Below are positions 20,852-30,675 of a stretch of 64,000 nt of DNA, in pieces. Numbering within the stretch: position 1 is the stretch's first letter; every line of letters starts with the position of its first letter. Below the pieces are notes generated by a model. It was not told the DNA's origin, ran no database searches, and worked only from the letters and a program-made list of their open reading frames with translations. A program made the translations under genes and the position numbers. This DNA comes from Epithemia pelagica (taxonomy: Eukaryota; Bacillariophyta; Bacillariophyceae; Surirellales; Surirellaceae): the NCBI GenBank assembly GCA_946965045.2, contig OX337230.1, positions 3,224,001-3,288,000 on the forward strand, in the 5' to 3' direction.

Positions 20852-21848
20852 ATGACACAAGAACGGAGAGCGGGCAACAATCAAACAAACAAACACAACA
20901 ATCAAACGAACGAATCCCTATTGTGTTCTCACTTTCCAACGATGCGCCAGACGCGTAGTGCTACCAAACGAGCTGAGTCTGCGAAGAAGGAGCAGGAGGA
21001 CTCCGCCGCAGCTCCCTCCACAACCGCATTTCCCTCCGACAAGGGAAACAAGGGAAACAAGGCAAACAAGAAAATGAAGACGAAGACGGCCGTGGACAAC
21101 AAAACGTCGAAGAAGAAGAAGACGACGACGACGAAGTCTCCCGCTTCGACAAAGAAGCATGTGACCTTCAACCTTGAGGGTCCTTCGTCGTGGCACGAGC
21201 GCGCAAAACAGTGGCAACTCACCATTGGGGATGAAGATGGTATCCCAGTGTTCTTCGTCAGCAACAAGGACGTCGAATGCGCTAACCTGTCGGATATCGC
21301 GGCAGAGCTCCTTGCGATCGAGGCTGTCGGCAAAGAAGGTAAGTTTGATTGTTCATTGTTGGTTTTGAGTCTCCCTTTCTCACGACGCGCCCTCTGCTGC
21401 CACAGACACCAAACCCAACAGCAAGCCCGACAACAAGCCCGACAGCAAGCCCGAGAAGGAGATCAAGAAGGAGGACGACGTCGAGAACAAGACTCCAGAG
21501 TCTTATGTGACCCCGAAGAAAGTAACTTCTTCCCCGAAGGTGGCGTCTCGAGCTTTCGCACTGACCCCCTCCCAGAAGCATGCTTTCCAGCGTCGGATTG
21601 CTGAGGAACAGGTGAAGGAAAGTGGAGCGACAGACCCTCGCCAGACTTTGAATGAGTCGCTGGCATTGGGAGAAAACATCCTGTCGTCTCCTCCTTTGTT
21701 CTTTAGCAATCCTTCCCGTGCATACCGGACATCCATTGATTCGTATGCCGATGATGGATTTCTCGAGACCCAAGAAGACTTCATCGGTACGCAGCAAAAC
21801 GGGCTTTTTGGTCCCAATTACTTGGATCATGAGGACAAGGCGTACTAG
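20852..21848 (+). CDS. Lys/Ala-rich protein of unknown function, 2 exons
   Basis: Exons 20852-21338 and 21406-21848 (intron 67 bp, GTAAGT...CCACAG, phase 1). The product is 309 residues, or 279 from the second ATG at 20942 (MRQTRSATKRAESAKK), which seems the better start. The N-terminal part is very basic with Lys runs and Thr runs, suggesting nuclear localisation. A short ordered block follows (HVTFNLEGPSSWHERAKQWQL ending near IAAELLAIEAVG). The second exon begins with a KPDNKPDSKPEKE repeat and ends in a disordered tail (GPNYLDHEDKAY). No known domain. Splicing joins two frames that otherwise end at once, which supports the intron. Confidence 0.7.
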
Positions 21849-21929
21849 ATATCTACTGATGGACGTTTTAGGTATCCTTAATCACTAAATATGAATCGAT
21901 TTGTCATCATGGTAGTGCTTCTACAGTCA

Positions 21930-22085
21930 TTCTTGTTGTGATTATCATCATTGTCGTCGTCCAAGTCCTCGTCATTGTCGTGGCTATCATTGTCGTCGTT
22001 GTATTGTAGTCGTCCTTGTTGTAGCTATCATTGCTCATCCTGTTTGTCCTCTTCATCATCATCGTCATCGTCGTTATCCAGCTTG
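21930..22085. repeat. GTC/ATC trinucleotide low-complexity tract
   Basis: Repeats of TCGTCGT and TCATCATC. The minus strand would read Asp/Asn-rich with stops, possibly a remnant of an acidic coding region, but no gene is supported. Confidence 0.6.
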
Positions 22086-22356
22086 CCAGTGTCGGTAGTT
22101 GGGTCCCGGTTTGCGGGCACGCCTCGTATGGATGTACGAGGGAGTTTGTGATTGGTCCCAGACGAGCTATGATTCTTATCTCATATTTTGCGTTTTCGAC
22201 ACAACACGACAATGTACTAAAGTATAATATGAAGGAATAAACTAGTAAATCTTAATATCATACTGCAACTCAACGTACCATGGTATTCTTTTTCAACAAT
22301 AACACACTTTCACCACAAGGAAAGATCTAAGTTTGATCGGCTTCTTTGTTCGCGAT

Positions 22357-25263
22357 CTAAATACCAGGTTTTTTCGTAGCCAGAAGCACTCTACGATAAT
22401 CACCCTGGACGGCAACGCGATGGCCATCGAGCGTAAGGTTAACCCGAATGATCCCACTTGGGCGATCACCAGGAATGTCCTTTTGATGGAAGTAGCACTC
22501 TGAAAGCCTTTGTCCAGAAGGTAGATTGTAGCTGTTCTTTGGCATGGGATCGTGGATGGTCCCATCTTTTCCTTGGTACACGTAAAAATGTGCACGTGGA
22601 TTTCCCAGCTCTCCAGTCTTAAAGCCACCAGCATGGACAGTATCTCCTCGAACGAGGAGAAACTTGCCGTACGGGATTTGTACCACGTTACCCAACTCAT
22701 GCGTATAGTTCTCGTGCTTCTCAGCACGGTAGCTCCACAATTCAATGGACATACCCTCCTCCGTCAGGGGTATAAAAACAATGAAGGGGATGCGTTCCCG
22801 GAGTGGCAGATCTGAGAACGATCGCCGAGTCATCCTTTTGCTTTTTTGTTGCTTCCCGGATGGCGTTTTTGGACTCTCGGACATGTTTCCTGTTACGGCC
22901 GGGAACAAGAAGTCGATGTGAGGTTCTTGCACTTCTTCCCGAGTGGATTTCATAAGCGAAAGGTGAATGCTCATTTGGTCTGCAAATGATTCATCTTTTG
23001 CGTACTTCATTCCATGGAGAGCTGAGGCAAGAAACTGCTTGAAATCTGTCGTGACTTTTTGGACATGTTCTGGGTCGCAGTCGTTGAAGTACCGAGTGTT
23101 GGCCACCATGCCCTCATGTTCCATCATCGCCATCAACAAATTTGGGGTGTAGTCTTGAACAGATTTGAAAAAGGTGCCCTTTCCTTTACTGTTCAGGTGT
23201 TTGCCTTTCCACACTTGCTCCAGCAACTGGAGGAGGTCTGGCGGCGTTGTAAAAAAACAGCCTCGATAGATTTTGTTTTCACTATCGTATAGCGATTTGA
23301 AATACTTCTTGCGCAATTCTCTATTTTGCAACATCTGTTGCTTTTGCCATTCACCCTCCTGCATTAACTCGTCGATCGCATTCATCTCCGGAGCAAAAGA
23401 ATTGTCATCCGACATCTCCTGATCAAAAGAATTGTCATCCGTGGTGTCACTTTCTGAAAATTCTGGCAAGGCAATTACTCGTACTAACATTCCAGAAAGG
23501 GAGCGATCGGGTCGAGTGGCGGGTTGAGCTTGTGCTGCAGGTGGGACGGGATTGCTCGGACGCTCCGGTGAACCTACGACCGGCTGGGTCGTGCGTTGTT
23601 GTTGCTGCGATAAAGGCAGAGCCCCCTGGTAACCTCCTCCATAATGGGGTTGATTATAGGACGGGGGATGCCCATGGTAATGCGGCTGAGGATGATGCGG
23701 CGGCGGAGGATGATGCGGCGGAGGATGATACGAAGGAGGATGATGATGATACGAAGGAGGATGATGATGATGATGCGGCGGAGGATGATACGAAGGAGGA
23801 TGATGACGATGCGGTGGATCATAATATGGCGGAGGATGATGACGATGCGGTGGATCATAATATGGCGGAGGATGAGGATGATGCGGTGGATCATAATACG
23901 GCGGAGGATGAGGATGATACGGCGGAGGATGATGTGGTGGCAGCTGAGGGGGCGAATTGTAGTGCCCAGAAACGTCTTGCGGAGGAGGCGGAGAAGGAAG
24001 AGCAGGAGGACGAGCAACAGCAGCAACTGGGCGGAAAACAGTAGTAGAAGAGGTAGCGAAAGCCTTCTTTGTTTTTTTCCCGTCGTCTTCATTTTCATCA
24101 CTGGGTCGACCGCGTTTCTTTCCCTCGTCTTCGTCGTCGTCACCTTTCGTCGACGGTCGGATAACCTGTTCGGAGGACGTCGGCGATTCGTCCGAAAGGT
24201 TATAAAACAAAGACAGCTCGTCGCCCTTTTCGATCGGCTTGATTGCCTTGACTAGAAGATTCGGCATGATTCTCACGTTGTAATGATCATCCGATTCATC
24301 CGGTGGATTGTCTGTACCGTACCGATGGTGTAGGTGGTCGTTGATTAAGTGCAGCCCCATGCCGAAGTGATCGTCGTTGTCTGCTTGAAGCCTTCGATTG
24401 TCACGTCCGAACTGAATCGCGTACTCGTTGGGTACAACTGTCCGAGACGTGACGTCGTTTCCCGTGTACGCACCAATCACTTCACCATCTTTGATTGTCC
24501 GAACTGCAAAAACGCCAAACCCGGCGCCTGGGAGTTTTGACTCCTTCACCTCAAACAGAAGCACTTTTCCAAGGTAGATCTTGACTACCGGATTGTTTGC
24601 AAATGTGTAACCGACATGCTTGCCGATCGGGAAGGTATGTTTTCTGTTCTTCTTGACAGGGAGACCCATTCCACTCGAAAGTGGCACAATCTTCCCCTTT
24701 TGCAAGCCAGAACCGGGCTTCCGAATTGGAGCTTCTTGGACCGAAAAAGTGGCCGAAATCTTCCGTGAGACATACTCTCCCATAGCACAGGCAAGTACAG
24801 CACTGTCTTTGATCTTGGAGAGCGTCTTGAGGCCTTCGGTGAAAGTCCTGATTGGATCCCGTCCAGAACGAGAAGGGAGTTTCTCCACTTCCTCGATGCC
24901 TTTCTTGTAGTCCTCTGTGCGCGTATCGATGAGGAGCTGCCGCATTTGAGTTTCCGAATACTGTTTGCTGTGGTCCTTCTCTGGATGGCCACGCCGAACA
25001 TCTGCAAGCTTTTTATCCTTCACTTCGGCAAAGTCTTGATCCGAAAGAAACCGATGGTGCTTTGTTGTTGTCGCTTCGTCTGTTGCTGCTGCTTCGGGTG
25101 CTGCGGCTGCTGCTGCTTCGGGCGCCGCTGCTGCTTTGGCTGACTGCTCTTCCGCTGCATCTATTGCAAGTATAAGAGCGTCAAGATTTCCTTTGTCACT
25201 CATGCTGTCTCGTTTTTGAGCGCCTGCTTTTGAATACTGTTTCTTAGGGCTTGGTTTCCCCAT
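22357..25263 (-). CDS. SET-domain protein fused to a 2OG-oxygenase-like C-terminal domain
   Basis: 968 residues from ATG 25263 (context CGACCATGG; an in-frame ATG at 25317 would add 18 hydrophobic residues). Ala-rich N-terminus to ~65. Residues ~237-356 are a SET domain: PGAGFGVFAVRTIKDGEVIGAY, a central GLHLINDH in the place of the usual NHxC motif, and IKPIEKGDELSLFYN at the end. Residues ~385-405 are acidic/basic (KKRGRPSDE). Residues ~440-545 are Pro/His/Tyr repeats (HHPPPYHPHPPPYYDPP). The C-terminal ~190 residues resemble a double-stranded beta-helix oxygenase: PHIDF (HxD, His ~782), VHAGGF (His ~877) and NPRAHFYVY (Arg ~890). SET enzymes methylate Lys; 2OG-Fe(II) enzymes hydroxylate or demethylate. 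The substrate is unknown. I am confident in SET and less so in the oxygenase. Confidence 0.65.
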   Translation of the reverse strand: MGKPSPKKQYSKAGAQKRDSMSDKGNLDALILAIDAAEEQSAKAAAAPEAAAAAAPEAAATDEATTTKHHRFLSDQDFAEVKDKKLADVRRGHPEKDHSKQYSETQMRQLLIDTRTEDYKKGIEEVEKLPSRSGRDPIRTFTEGLKTLSKIKDSAVLACAMGEYVSRKISATFSVQEAPIRKPGSGLQKGKIVPLSSGMGLPVKKNRKHTFPIGKHVGYTFANNPVVKIYLGKVLLFEVKESKLPGAGFGVFAVRTIKDGEVIGAYTGNDVTSRTVVPNEYAIQFGRDNRRLQADNDDHFGMGLHLINDHLHHRYGTDNPPDESDDHYNVRIMPNLLVKAIKPIEKGDELSLFYNLSDESPTSSEQVIRPSTKGDDDEDEGKKRGRPSDENEDDGKKTKKAFATSSTTVFRPVAAVARPPALPSPPPPQDVSGHYNSPPQLPPHHPPPYHPHPPPYYDPPHHPHPPPYYDPPHRHHPPPYYDPPHRHHPPSYHPPPHHHHHPPSYHHHPPSYHPPPHHPPPPHHPQPHYHGHPPSYNQPHYGGGYQGALPLSQQQQRTTQPVVGSPERPSNPVPPAAQAQPATRPDRSLSGMLVRVIALPEFSESDTTDDNSFDQEMSDDNSFAPEMNAIDELMQEGEWQKQQMLQNRELRKKYFKSLYDSENKIYRGCFFTTPPDLLQLLEQVWKGKHLNSKGKGTFFKSVQDYTPNLLMAMMEHEGMVANTRYFNDCDPEHVQKVTTDFKQFLASALHGMKYAKDESFADQMSIHLSLMKSTREEVQEPHIDFLFPAVTGNMSESPKTPSGKQQKSKRMTRRSFSDLPLRERIPFIVFIPLTEEGMSIELWSYRAEKHENYTHELGNVVQIPYGKFLLVRGDTVHAGGFKTGELGNPRAHFYVYQGKDGTIHDPMPKNSYNLPSGQRLSECYFHQKDIPGDRPSGIIRVNLTLDGHRVAVQGDYRRVLLATKKPGI

Positions 25264-25324
25264 GGTCGAAACGCAAAAACTCGAAACACGAAACACAAGA
25301 AACACGAAACGCAGCATTCTCCTC

Positions 25325-25406
25325 AGCCCTCAGCTCACATTCCAAAAAAAAATCTTGAGCTCACATACTAAAAAACGGTGAAGTTTTGGTATGTGGGCTG
25401 AGTTAC
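25325..25406. repeat. Inverted repeat / hairpin next to the SET gene
   Basis: CTCAGCTCACATTCCAAAA near 25327 pairs with TTTTGGTATGTGGGCTGAG near 25385 with few mismatches; a third related block (GAGCTCACATACTAAAA) lies between them. It looks like a small foldback element or a MITE end in the 5' flank of the SET gene. Confidence 0.55.
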
Positions 25407-25673
25407 TTAAGGATTTGCGTGCCAGTTTTGCGATGCGTGCGCGTTTTCGGAGAGGGAGGCGTGTTTCGCGCGAGGTCTGCTCCGAAAATCGTCCATTTTC
25501 TCGCTCTCTCACATTTTCGAGGTACTTACAAACTGATAATCCAACACGCAACACGAGCACGCAACACGGAAGTGATCATTGATACCAATAACTGACAAGA
25601 AATACATTCAATAAAATGGATTGCTGTTATAAATAGTATGTTACATGCATTTTGATGATAAATGGAGATTAGA
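25407..25673. other. Intergenic, GC-rich then AT-rich
   Basis: Begins with GCGTGCGCG-type words near 25435-25480 and becomes AT-rich before the stop codon of the next minus-strand gene. No gene is seen. Confidence 0.4.
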
Positions 25674-28600
25674 TCAGGTTTCTACTGCACCAGATCCTTG
25701 CGTTTCTCTCCAGAGACGTGAGATGAAGCCATGATCTTGGTCGAAGGCGGATCGGTGACACTTGATTGCTTTTGACATCTTTTCAATTTCGGCATACGAG
25801 AGGCCCGCAGCTGCATAGTCTCTGTTGTTGGAATTTTGATCGTATAACAAGTACGCGAGCATATAGCGACGTGCCTTTGCTGACATTTTCCGCATGATTT
25901 CGGGTGTTGTTTTCTTCAGGCTCGCTGTCAAACATCGTAAAAAGGCAGCTTTGTCTTTCTTCTCATTCAGTGAGAAAGCACGAAAGACTTTTTTTGAGTA
26001 ACCCCAGCCATACTCGATCCCCTCACCGGCCATTTCACAGTGATACTTGGTCGATACGAGAATCTCGATCCTGCAACGATGTCGTTCAGACAAGTCTTCC
26101 GCCAGCTTCTCCATTGCAGATTTTTCGTTCTTGAAATCGGGGCATTCGCTCATCAGATGAACCATAGAGTACTTTTTGTAGTCCGCCTGATAGGCTTCTT
26201 TCACAGTCTTCTTATCTGCTTCCAACCATGCATCTCTGGTTGTCTTGACGTACTTGATCATGTTGTTAGGGTCTATCCACCCCCGCTCCCATAACACTTG
26301 AAAGAGCCCTTTTGCAGCATTCATCCAGCCTTCCTCGATCACATCATCTTCAATCACCGTTGCAATGTTGGAGCGTTTACAAAGGTCCTGTAGTTCACCA
26401 GCATTTTTCGATTGAAATGAACGTTGCATTCCAGGTCCCATGACCCGGACAAGTTTTGCCATGAGCTCCTTCTTTGTGAGGTTGCGCTTTTTCTTTCTAC
26501 CAGTTCGGTGTGTATTCTTCGATGCAACACGCTGCGCGTCATTGAGACGATGGCCTTTTTTAGCAACTGGACCACGATCGTTCTCCTGATAGACGAGGTG
26601 TTGTACGTCACCAACTCGTAGTTTGTCGTCATGGTTGTACGGGCCAAGGCAAGCTTGATCAATAATTTGTGTGTCCCGCATGCTGGGAACAGCTCCTCCC
26701 CAGTCGTTATTCATGTTCAGAGCATTTAACCCATCGGATTGTTGTTTTCCATGACCACTGCTTTGGTCGAACAAAAAGACAAAGTCATGGGCGGGGAACA
26801 TGACCACGAGGCAATCGACAATATCTTCCAACTGCAAGGCCATGTATTCATAATTCCAATATCCCTCTTTATCTGCTCCGTATTCAAAAAAGCGAGTGAA
26901 CGGTTGGGCATTGGTAATTGGAGTCTTGGCAGTGTGACCATTGAGGTTCACTGCAGCCTCGGTAGAGACGTATTTGTTGTGTGTCGCATGTAGACGGAGT
27001 TCATTAATCCGAAATAGACTCGCAGCAAGCAACGGGTTTCCGTTCATAAGGAAGCCCCATGATCGGCTTACAAAAGCGCTGATCATCATCCCATGTCCAT
27101 CATCCTTTGGCAGCATTTTAGTTGCGCCATCTTTAGTGTACCATGCCTTAGACGAGAAGGAAAACTGCTTGTAGATCGATTCGTCCTGGCCGATGAGGAT
27201 GACAGGTTTGCGGTCGGAGGGAAACCTGTGTGACAAGTTTCCATTGTGAATTGTGTTTTCTGGTTTGATGTACCGTTCAAATTCGCTTGGGAAGGCATCA
27301 ACATGGTACTCCCGCATCTGCTTGCCTGTTGTTACATCAGTGTACTCAAATACAAAGCTGTTTGGCAAGAGCTTCTCCTTGCCCGCATTCCCTTTGTTTT
27401 CAAGTTTGATTGCATCCTTGGTAGGGAGCTGCACCCACCGATACGACAGCTCTTCCCACTTAAAGTACTTCTTGACAAAAGCAGCTCTGTGGGCAATATT
27501 CTCAGCATTTTCGTGTCGATCAGTGAAGTATGTTTTCGTGTGTTCCTTGAACACGAACCCTGCAGCAGCAATACATCGCCACGCTGTGCTTTGCGAAATG
27601 GTGGAAAGCTTCATCGATGCCAAGAAGGCCTCGTACGATACTGGCGTTGCATTCGTATCCATGCACTCTTGTACGATCATGGTATGCATATCCGGAAGCA
27701 ATGTTGTCCTCAGGTACATTAGAGCAGACTCTGTTGTAAGAGTGCTCAGGTTTTCCTTTGCCCAGCATTCAAACTTTACCTTTGCTTCAGGTATGTGAAC
27801 GAATAAGACGGGCGATGGCTCTTTCCCGATATGAACGTGGTAGTTGGGATGAGGGAAACTGTCGTTTTCCCGAAAGTACCTGTGAAAACGAGCAATGGTC
27901 TTGGGATGTTTTTTTACTTTTTCACCATAAATCTGTTCCATTTTGCTAATGGCTTCGCTTATGCAGTTCAGCCATGTACGACCGTGTGGCATATCAAGCA
28001 ACGCTATCTTATAAGAAAGTTGTAGATACGTTGCCTTGAGCAGTACCCTCTGTTGCTGTTCCTGGTTGAGGGGGAAGATGTCTCCCTTGTTAACCACATT
28101 CGGAAGTGCCTCCACGTTGGAAATGGCCCTTTCAAGGGTTTCTATCCATCGCTCAAGATTTCGCTTTGACGATCCTGGAGAATCGCATTTGCCGGCAAAG
28201 AGCCTACGGTTCCTTGGCTCATCAAAACAGGCGCTTTCCATTTGTTGCGATAGACCTTGGATCATCTCACTCTCGAAAACTGAAAAACCAATCGGCAAAC
28301 TCTGTGAATGGTCATGGCCGATTTCGTCTGTGGCCAATTCAGGATGTTGGATTGCTCCAACAAGCACCTGATTTGTGTTGTCGTGAGGTGGTGACGTTTG
28401 CATTTCGGTAGGGCTGTCTCCAATTTGTGGCGGTTGACCATGTTGCTGCGTTGCAGTGCTCTTGATTGCTGGTGGAGTTGAAGTGTTTCTTGCTTGCTTG
28501 GATGTATTTAGCGTGCCTTCACGCAACCCTGGTGACTCTTCGTTCCTTCGCTTCGTTGGCTTCGCTCGTCCCGACCGCCGAATCACATTCTCGGCTGCAG

Positions 28601-29018
28601 CCTCCAGCCATTCTTGATGATCGTCCAACATCACTGGCCCTGTTGTTGTGTTGGAGCTTACATAAAAGAATGTGTATCTTTTATTGTGGATTGTGACTTT
28701 GTGGCGGTACCAGCCAAACTTGTTTGATTCCGACACCTTAGTTTCGAAACAGAGTTTAAGAACAACATCTTTAGTCAAAACAAGATTCAGTCTGAATGGC
28801 GACAGTCCTGGCAGCCAAGTGTGCATGAAGTTCACAATCTGGGTGTCTTGGATCCACTTGTTGCAGAACCCAAACGAGGATGGGGAGCATTGCGTCTTAA
28901 AGACGTCAAGAATCTCTTGTGCCGATAAACTTCGTTCCATCCGAGACTGTGTTGCGTGGGATGAGTCGGATGATCGCGTCATTGAGTATGATGCCAACCC
29001 CGTACCTTGTAGCGCCAT
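25674..29018 (-). CDS. Large DDE-transposase-like protein (transposon-derived)
   Basis: 1114 residues in one uninterrupted frame. Residues 1-150 hold a possible small N-terminal domain (ILDVFKTQCSPSSFGFCNKWIQ), followed by a disordered linker. The middle carries a helical DNA-binding-like region (TISQSTAWRCIAAAGF resembles a helix-turn-helix). The C-terminal half resembles a DDE core: VILIGQDESIYKQF with the first acidic residue, GMMISAFVSRSWGFL, FEYGADKEGYWNYEYM, and FVFLFDQSSGHGKQQSDGLNA with the second. Large proteins with a GxDES...K...GYW...FDQSSxH pattern occur widely in fungal and algal genomes and are usually regarded as transposase relatives. I could not identify terminal inverted repeats right next to the gene. 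It may be an active transposase or a domesticated one. Confidence 0.55.
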   Translation of the reverse strand: MALQGTGLASYSMTRSSDSSHATQSRMERSLSAQEILDVFKTQCSPSSFGFCNKWIQDTQIVNFMHTWLPGLSPFRLNLVLTKDVVLKLCFETKVSESNKFGWYRHKVTIHNKRYTFFYVSSNTTTGPVMLDDHQEWLEAAAENVIRRSGRAKPTKRRNEESPGLREGTLNTSKQARNTSTPPAIKSTATQQHGQPPQIGDSPTEMQTSPPHDNTNQVLVGAIQHPELATDEIGHDHSQSLPIGFSVFESEMIQGLSQQMESACFDEPRNRRLFAGKCDSPGSSKRNLERWIETLERAISNVEALPNVVNKGDIFPLNQEQQQRVLLKATYLQLSYKIALLDMPHGRTWLNCISEAISKMEQIYGEKVKKHPKTIARFHRYFRENDSFPHPNYHVHIGKEPSPVLFVHIPEAKVKFECWAKENLSTLTTESALMYLRTTLLPDMHTMIVQECMDTNATPVSYEAFLASMKLSTISQSTAWRCIAAAGFVFKEHTKTYFTDRHENAENIAHRAAFVKKYFKWEELSYRWVQLPTKDAIKLENKGNAGKEKLLPNSFVFEYTDVTTGKQMREYHVDAFPSEFERYIKPENTIHNGNLSHRFPSDRKPVILIGQDESIYKQFSFSSKAWYTKDGATKMLPKDDGHGMMISAFVSRSWGFLMNGNPLLAASLFRINELRLHATHNKYVSTEAAVNLNGHTAKTPITNAQPFTRFFEYGADKEGYWNYEYMALQLEDIVDCLVVMFPAHDFVFLFDQSSGHGKQQSDGLNALNMNNDWGGAVPSMRDTQIIDQACLGPYNHDDKLRVGDVQHLVYQENDRGPVAKKGHRLNDAQRVASKNTHRTGRKKKRNLTKKELMAKLVRVMGPGMQRSFQSKNAGELQDLCKRSNIATVIEDDVIEEGWMNAAKGLFQVLWERGWIDPNNMIKYVKTTRDAWLEADKKTVKEAYQADYKKYSMVHLMSECPDFKNEKSAMEKLAEDLSERHRCRIEILVSTKYHCEMAGEGIEYGWGYSKKVFRAFSLNEKKDKAAFLRCLTASLKKTTPEIMRKMSAKARRYMLAYLLYDQNSNNRDYAAAGLSYAEIEKMSKAIKCHRSAFDQDHGFISRLWRETQGSGAVET

Positions 29019-29288
29019 TGAGGGTGGTTCAAGTAAACCCTAAAGCATCCGGATGCAGCTCGGCTACAAGGTAGGCGGTTGGGATGGCCCTCCACCATGG
29101 TCGTTAGACAACAACCGTTTTTTCATCATTTTCGACGGAATTCTAGCGTTCGGAAGCTGTCACACATCACGTTACGAATAAAAAATTTATTATTCAGACA
29201 CTGGGTTGTCACGAGTCGGACACTTTCATTCACTAGTCAGGCCAAACGCTATTGAGGATTATATTTTATGGTACTAAATCTACGAGGG
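29019..29288. other. Intergenic, 5' flank of the DDE-like gene
   Basis: AT-rich from about 29170 (AATAAAAAATTTATTATT). No gene or clear terminal repeat is seen. Confidence 0.4.
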
Positions 29289-29324
29289 GTCTACGTCAGG
29301 AACATACTCCCTGAACTCAGCTTG
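29289..29324 (-). repeat. 36-bp core repeat, right copy (inverted)
   Basis: Reads CTACGTCAGGAACAT and then CTGAACTCAGCTTGTA on the plus strand, the reverse complement of the core at 19571-19606 with three mismatches. The outer side (29340-29397) again carries TAGGAGTAGCTC-type words. Confidence 0.8.
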
Positions 29325-29397
29325 TAGCTGGAGCCACCGCTCCACTTTTGAGCTACTCCTAGAGTAGCTCTCTACTAGCTACTCTAGCTAGAGAGGA

Positions 29398-29820
29398 AAA
29401 ATTGGTCGGGTGTCGGGTGTCGCCAGTAACCTGGTAGAGAACTTCATGCTGTGCTTTGGGGGAAGTACTTCCAGTTCTATACAAGAAGATAACTTTAAGT
29501 TCGGCACATAAAAGTTCTCGCAACAGTGAATGTTCTTGCTTTTCTGCTGCGCCGCTTTCAAAAGTCGAGCATCATGAAATCGGGGCATTGAGCATTGAGC
29601 TTTTGTTCGGGGATCGGGTATGGGGATCGGGGGATATGTTGTTATGTTGTTCTGGTTTCGGGTTGCGAAGAAAATCTGAACATGTCTGCCGAATTCGACG
29701 ACGACAGCGATCTCCAACCTCCAACTTTGGGATCCTGCTCACAAATTGGATCAACCATAAGTGCGACACACTCCTCAATCAAAGCATTGCGACACACTCC
29801 TCAAAGCACAGTTTACAACC
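29398..29820. other. Promoter / leader region of the TPR-like gene
   Basis: No stable protein frame. Near 29758-29812 a short direct repeat (GCGACACACTCCTCAA) occurs twice just upstream of the start. Confidence 0.4.
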
Positions 29821-30675
29821 ATGAGCGAAAAAATGTCTTGTCTCGACGATCTTGTGCATTTGAACAACTTGGGCATTGTCAGAATCCAATACGGCATGTT
29901 TGATGAGGCAGCTCGAGTATTTCGGGATGCCCTCTGCATTGTCTACAACGCAGATTCTTGCGGCGATTCTCCTCAAGCCTCTAAACATCAAGCGTCTCCA
30001 TCTGAATTGATCACAGGACTCCATGTTGATGAGACGGATGATTTATTGTCCACTTCATATCTCTCACAAGACTGTGATAAGAAGAGCGACGTCGTGGCCT
30101 TATCACGGGAATTCTTCTCGGATCACAATACTTTAATCCCACACAAATCGGCATTTTTGTTCTTCAACAATTGCAACGTTCCATTTGTTCAGGATCGTGA
30201 TGCCATGGACGTCTGCGAGGAGGAGGGAACATGCTCTCCCTTATTGAGAAAGAAAACCATTTCGGCAATTTTGCTTTTCAACTTGGCTCTCAGCTACCAT
30301 TTGCGCGCGATTCGACTCAACTCCAGTGCCAGTCCAGAACACGCCCAACATCTACGTCGAGCTCAAGCGCTTTATGGCATGGCCGAACAAGTGCTTTTGC
30401 AGAGTTCCACGGAATGCTGTAGCAAAGAGGACTGTTGTATGACCGAACCTCGAGTTTTGTTGGCTATTTATAATAACAAGGCGTGCATTTCCTTCCATTT
30501 CTGGAATATTTCGGAATGTGAAAGCCAACTTATCGCCTTGCGGTACCTGTTGGCCAACGGCTTGCAGCGTGATGGTGACGAACAAGTCGTATCGGAAGAC
30601 GATGAAAATGTTCGTCACTTTTTTTGGAACGCCATTTCGTTGGCCAAACTTGCCATGACGGCTCCAGCGGCTTGA
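29821..30675 (+). CDS. TPR-like protein
   Basis: 284 residues from ATG 29821 (context ACAACCATGA; the frame opens 20 codons earlier). LVHLNNLGIVRIQYGMFDEAARVFRDAL at 11-38 fits a tetratricopeptide repeat (N-x-G, Y, A-x-x-x-F). Further helices include AILLFNLALSYHLRAIRL and a segment with LLAIYNNKACISFHFWNI, also TPR-like. Between them lies an acidic, Cys-containing insert. TPR proteins are scaffolds for protein contacts; no partner is suggested by the surroundings. Small TPR-like proteins of this form are frequent in diatom genomes. Confidence 0.6.
   Translation: MSEKMSCLDDLVHLNNLGIVRIQYGMFDEAARVFRDALCIVYNADSCGDSPQASKHQASPSELITGLHVDETDDLLSTSYLSQDCDKKSDVVALSREFFSDHNTLIPHKSAFLFFNNCNVPFVQDRDAMDVCEEEGTCSPLLRKKTISAILLFNLALSYHLRAIRLNSSASPEHAQHLRRAQALYGMAEQVLLQSSTECCSKEDCCMTEPRVLLAIYNNKACISFHFWNISECESQLIALRYLLANGLQRDGDEQVVSEDDENVRHFFWNAISLAKLAMTAPAA

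Noticed and set aside
23574-24255. Ile/Arg/Met-rich ORFs on both strands inside the SET gene
   Set aside because: Alternative-frame readings of the Pro/His repeat.
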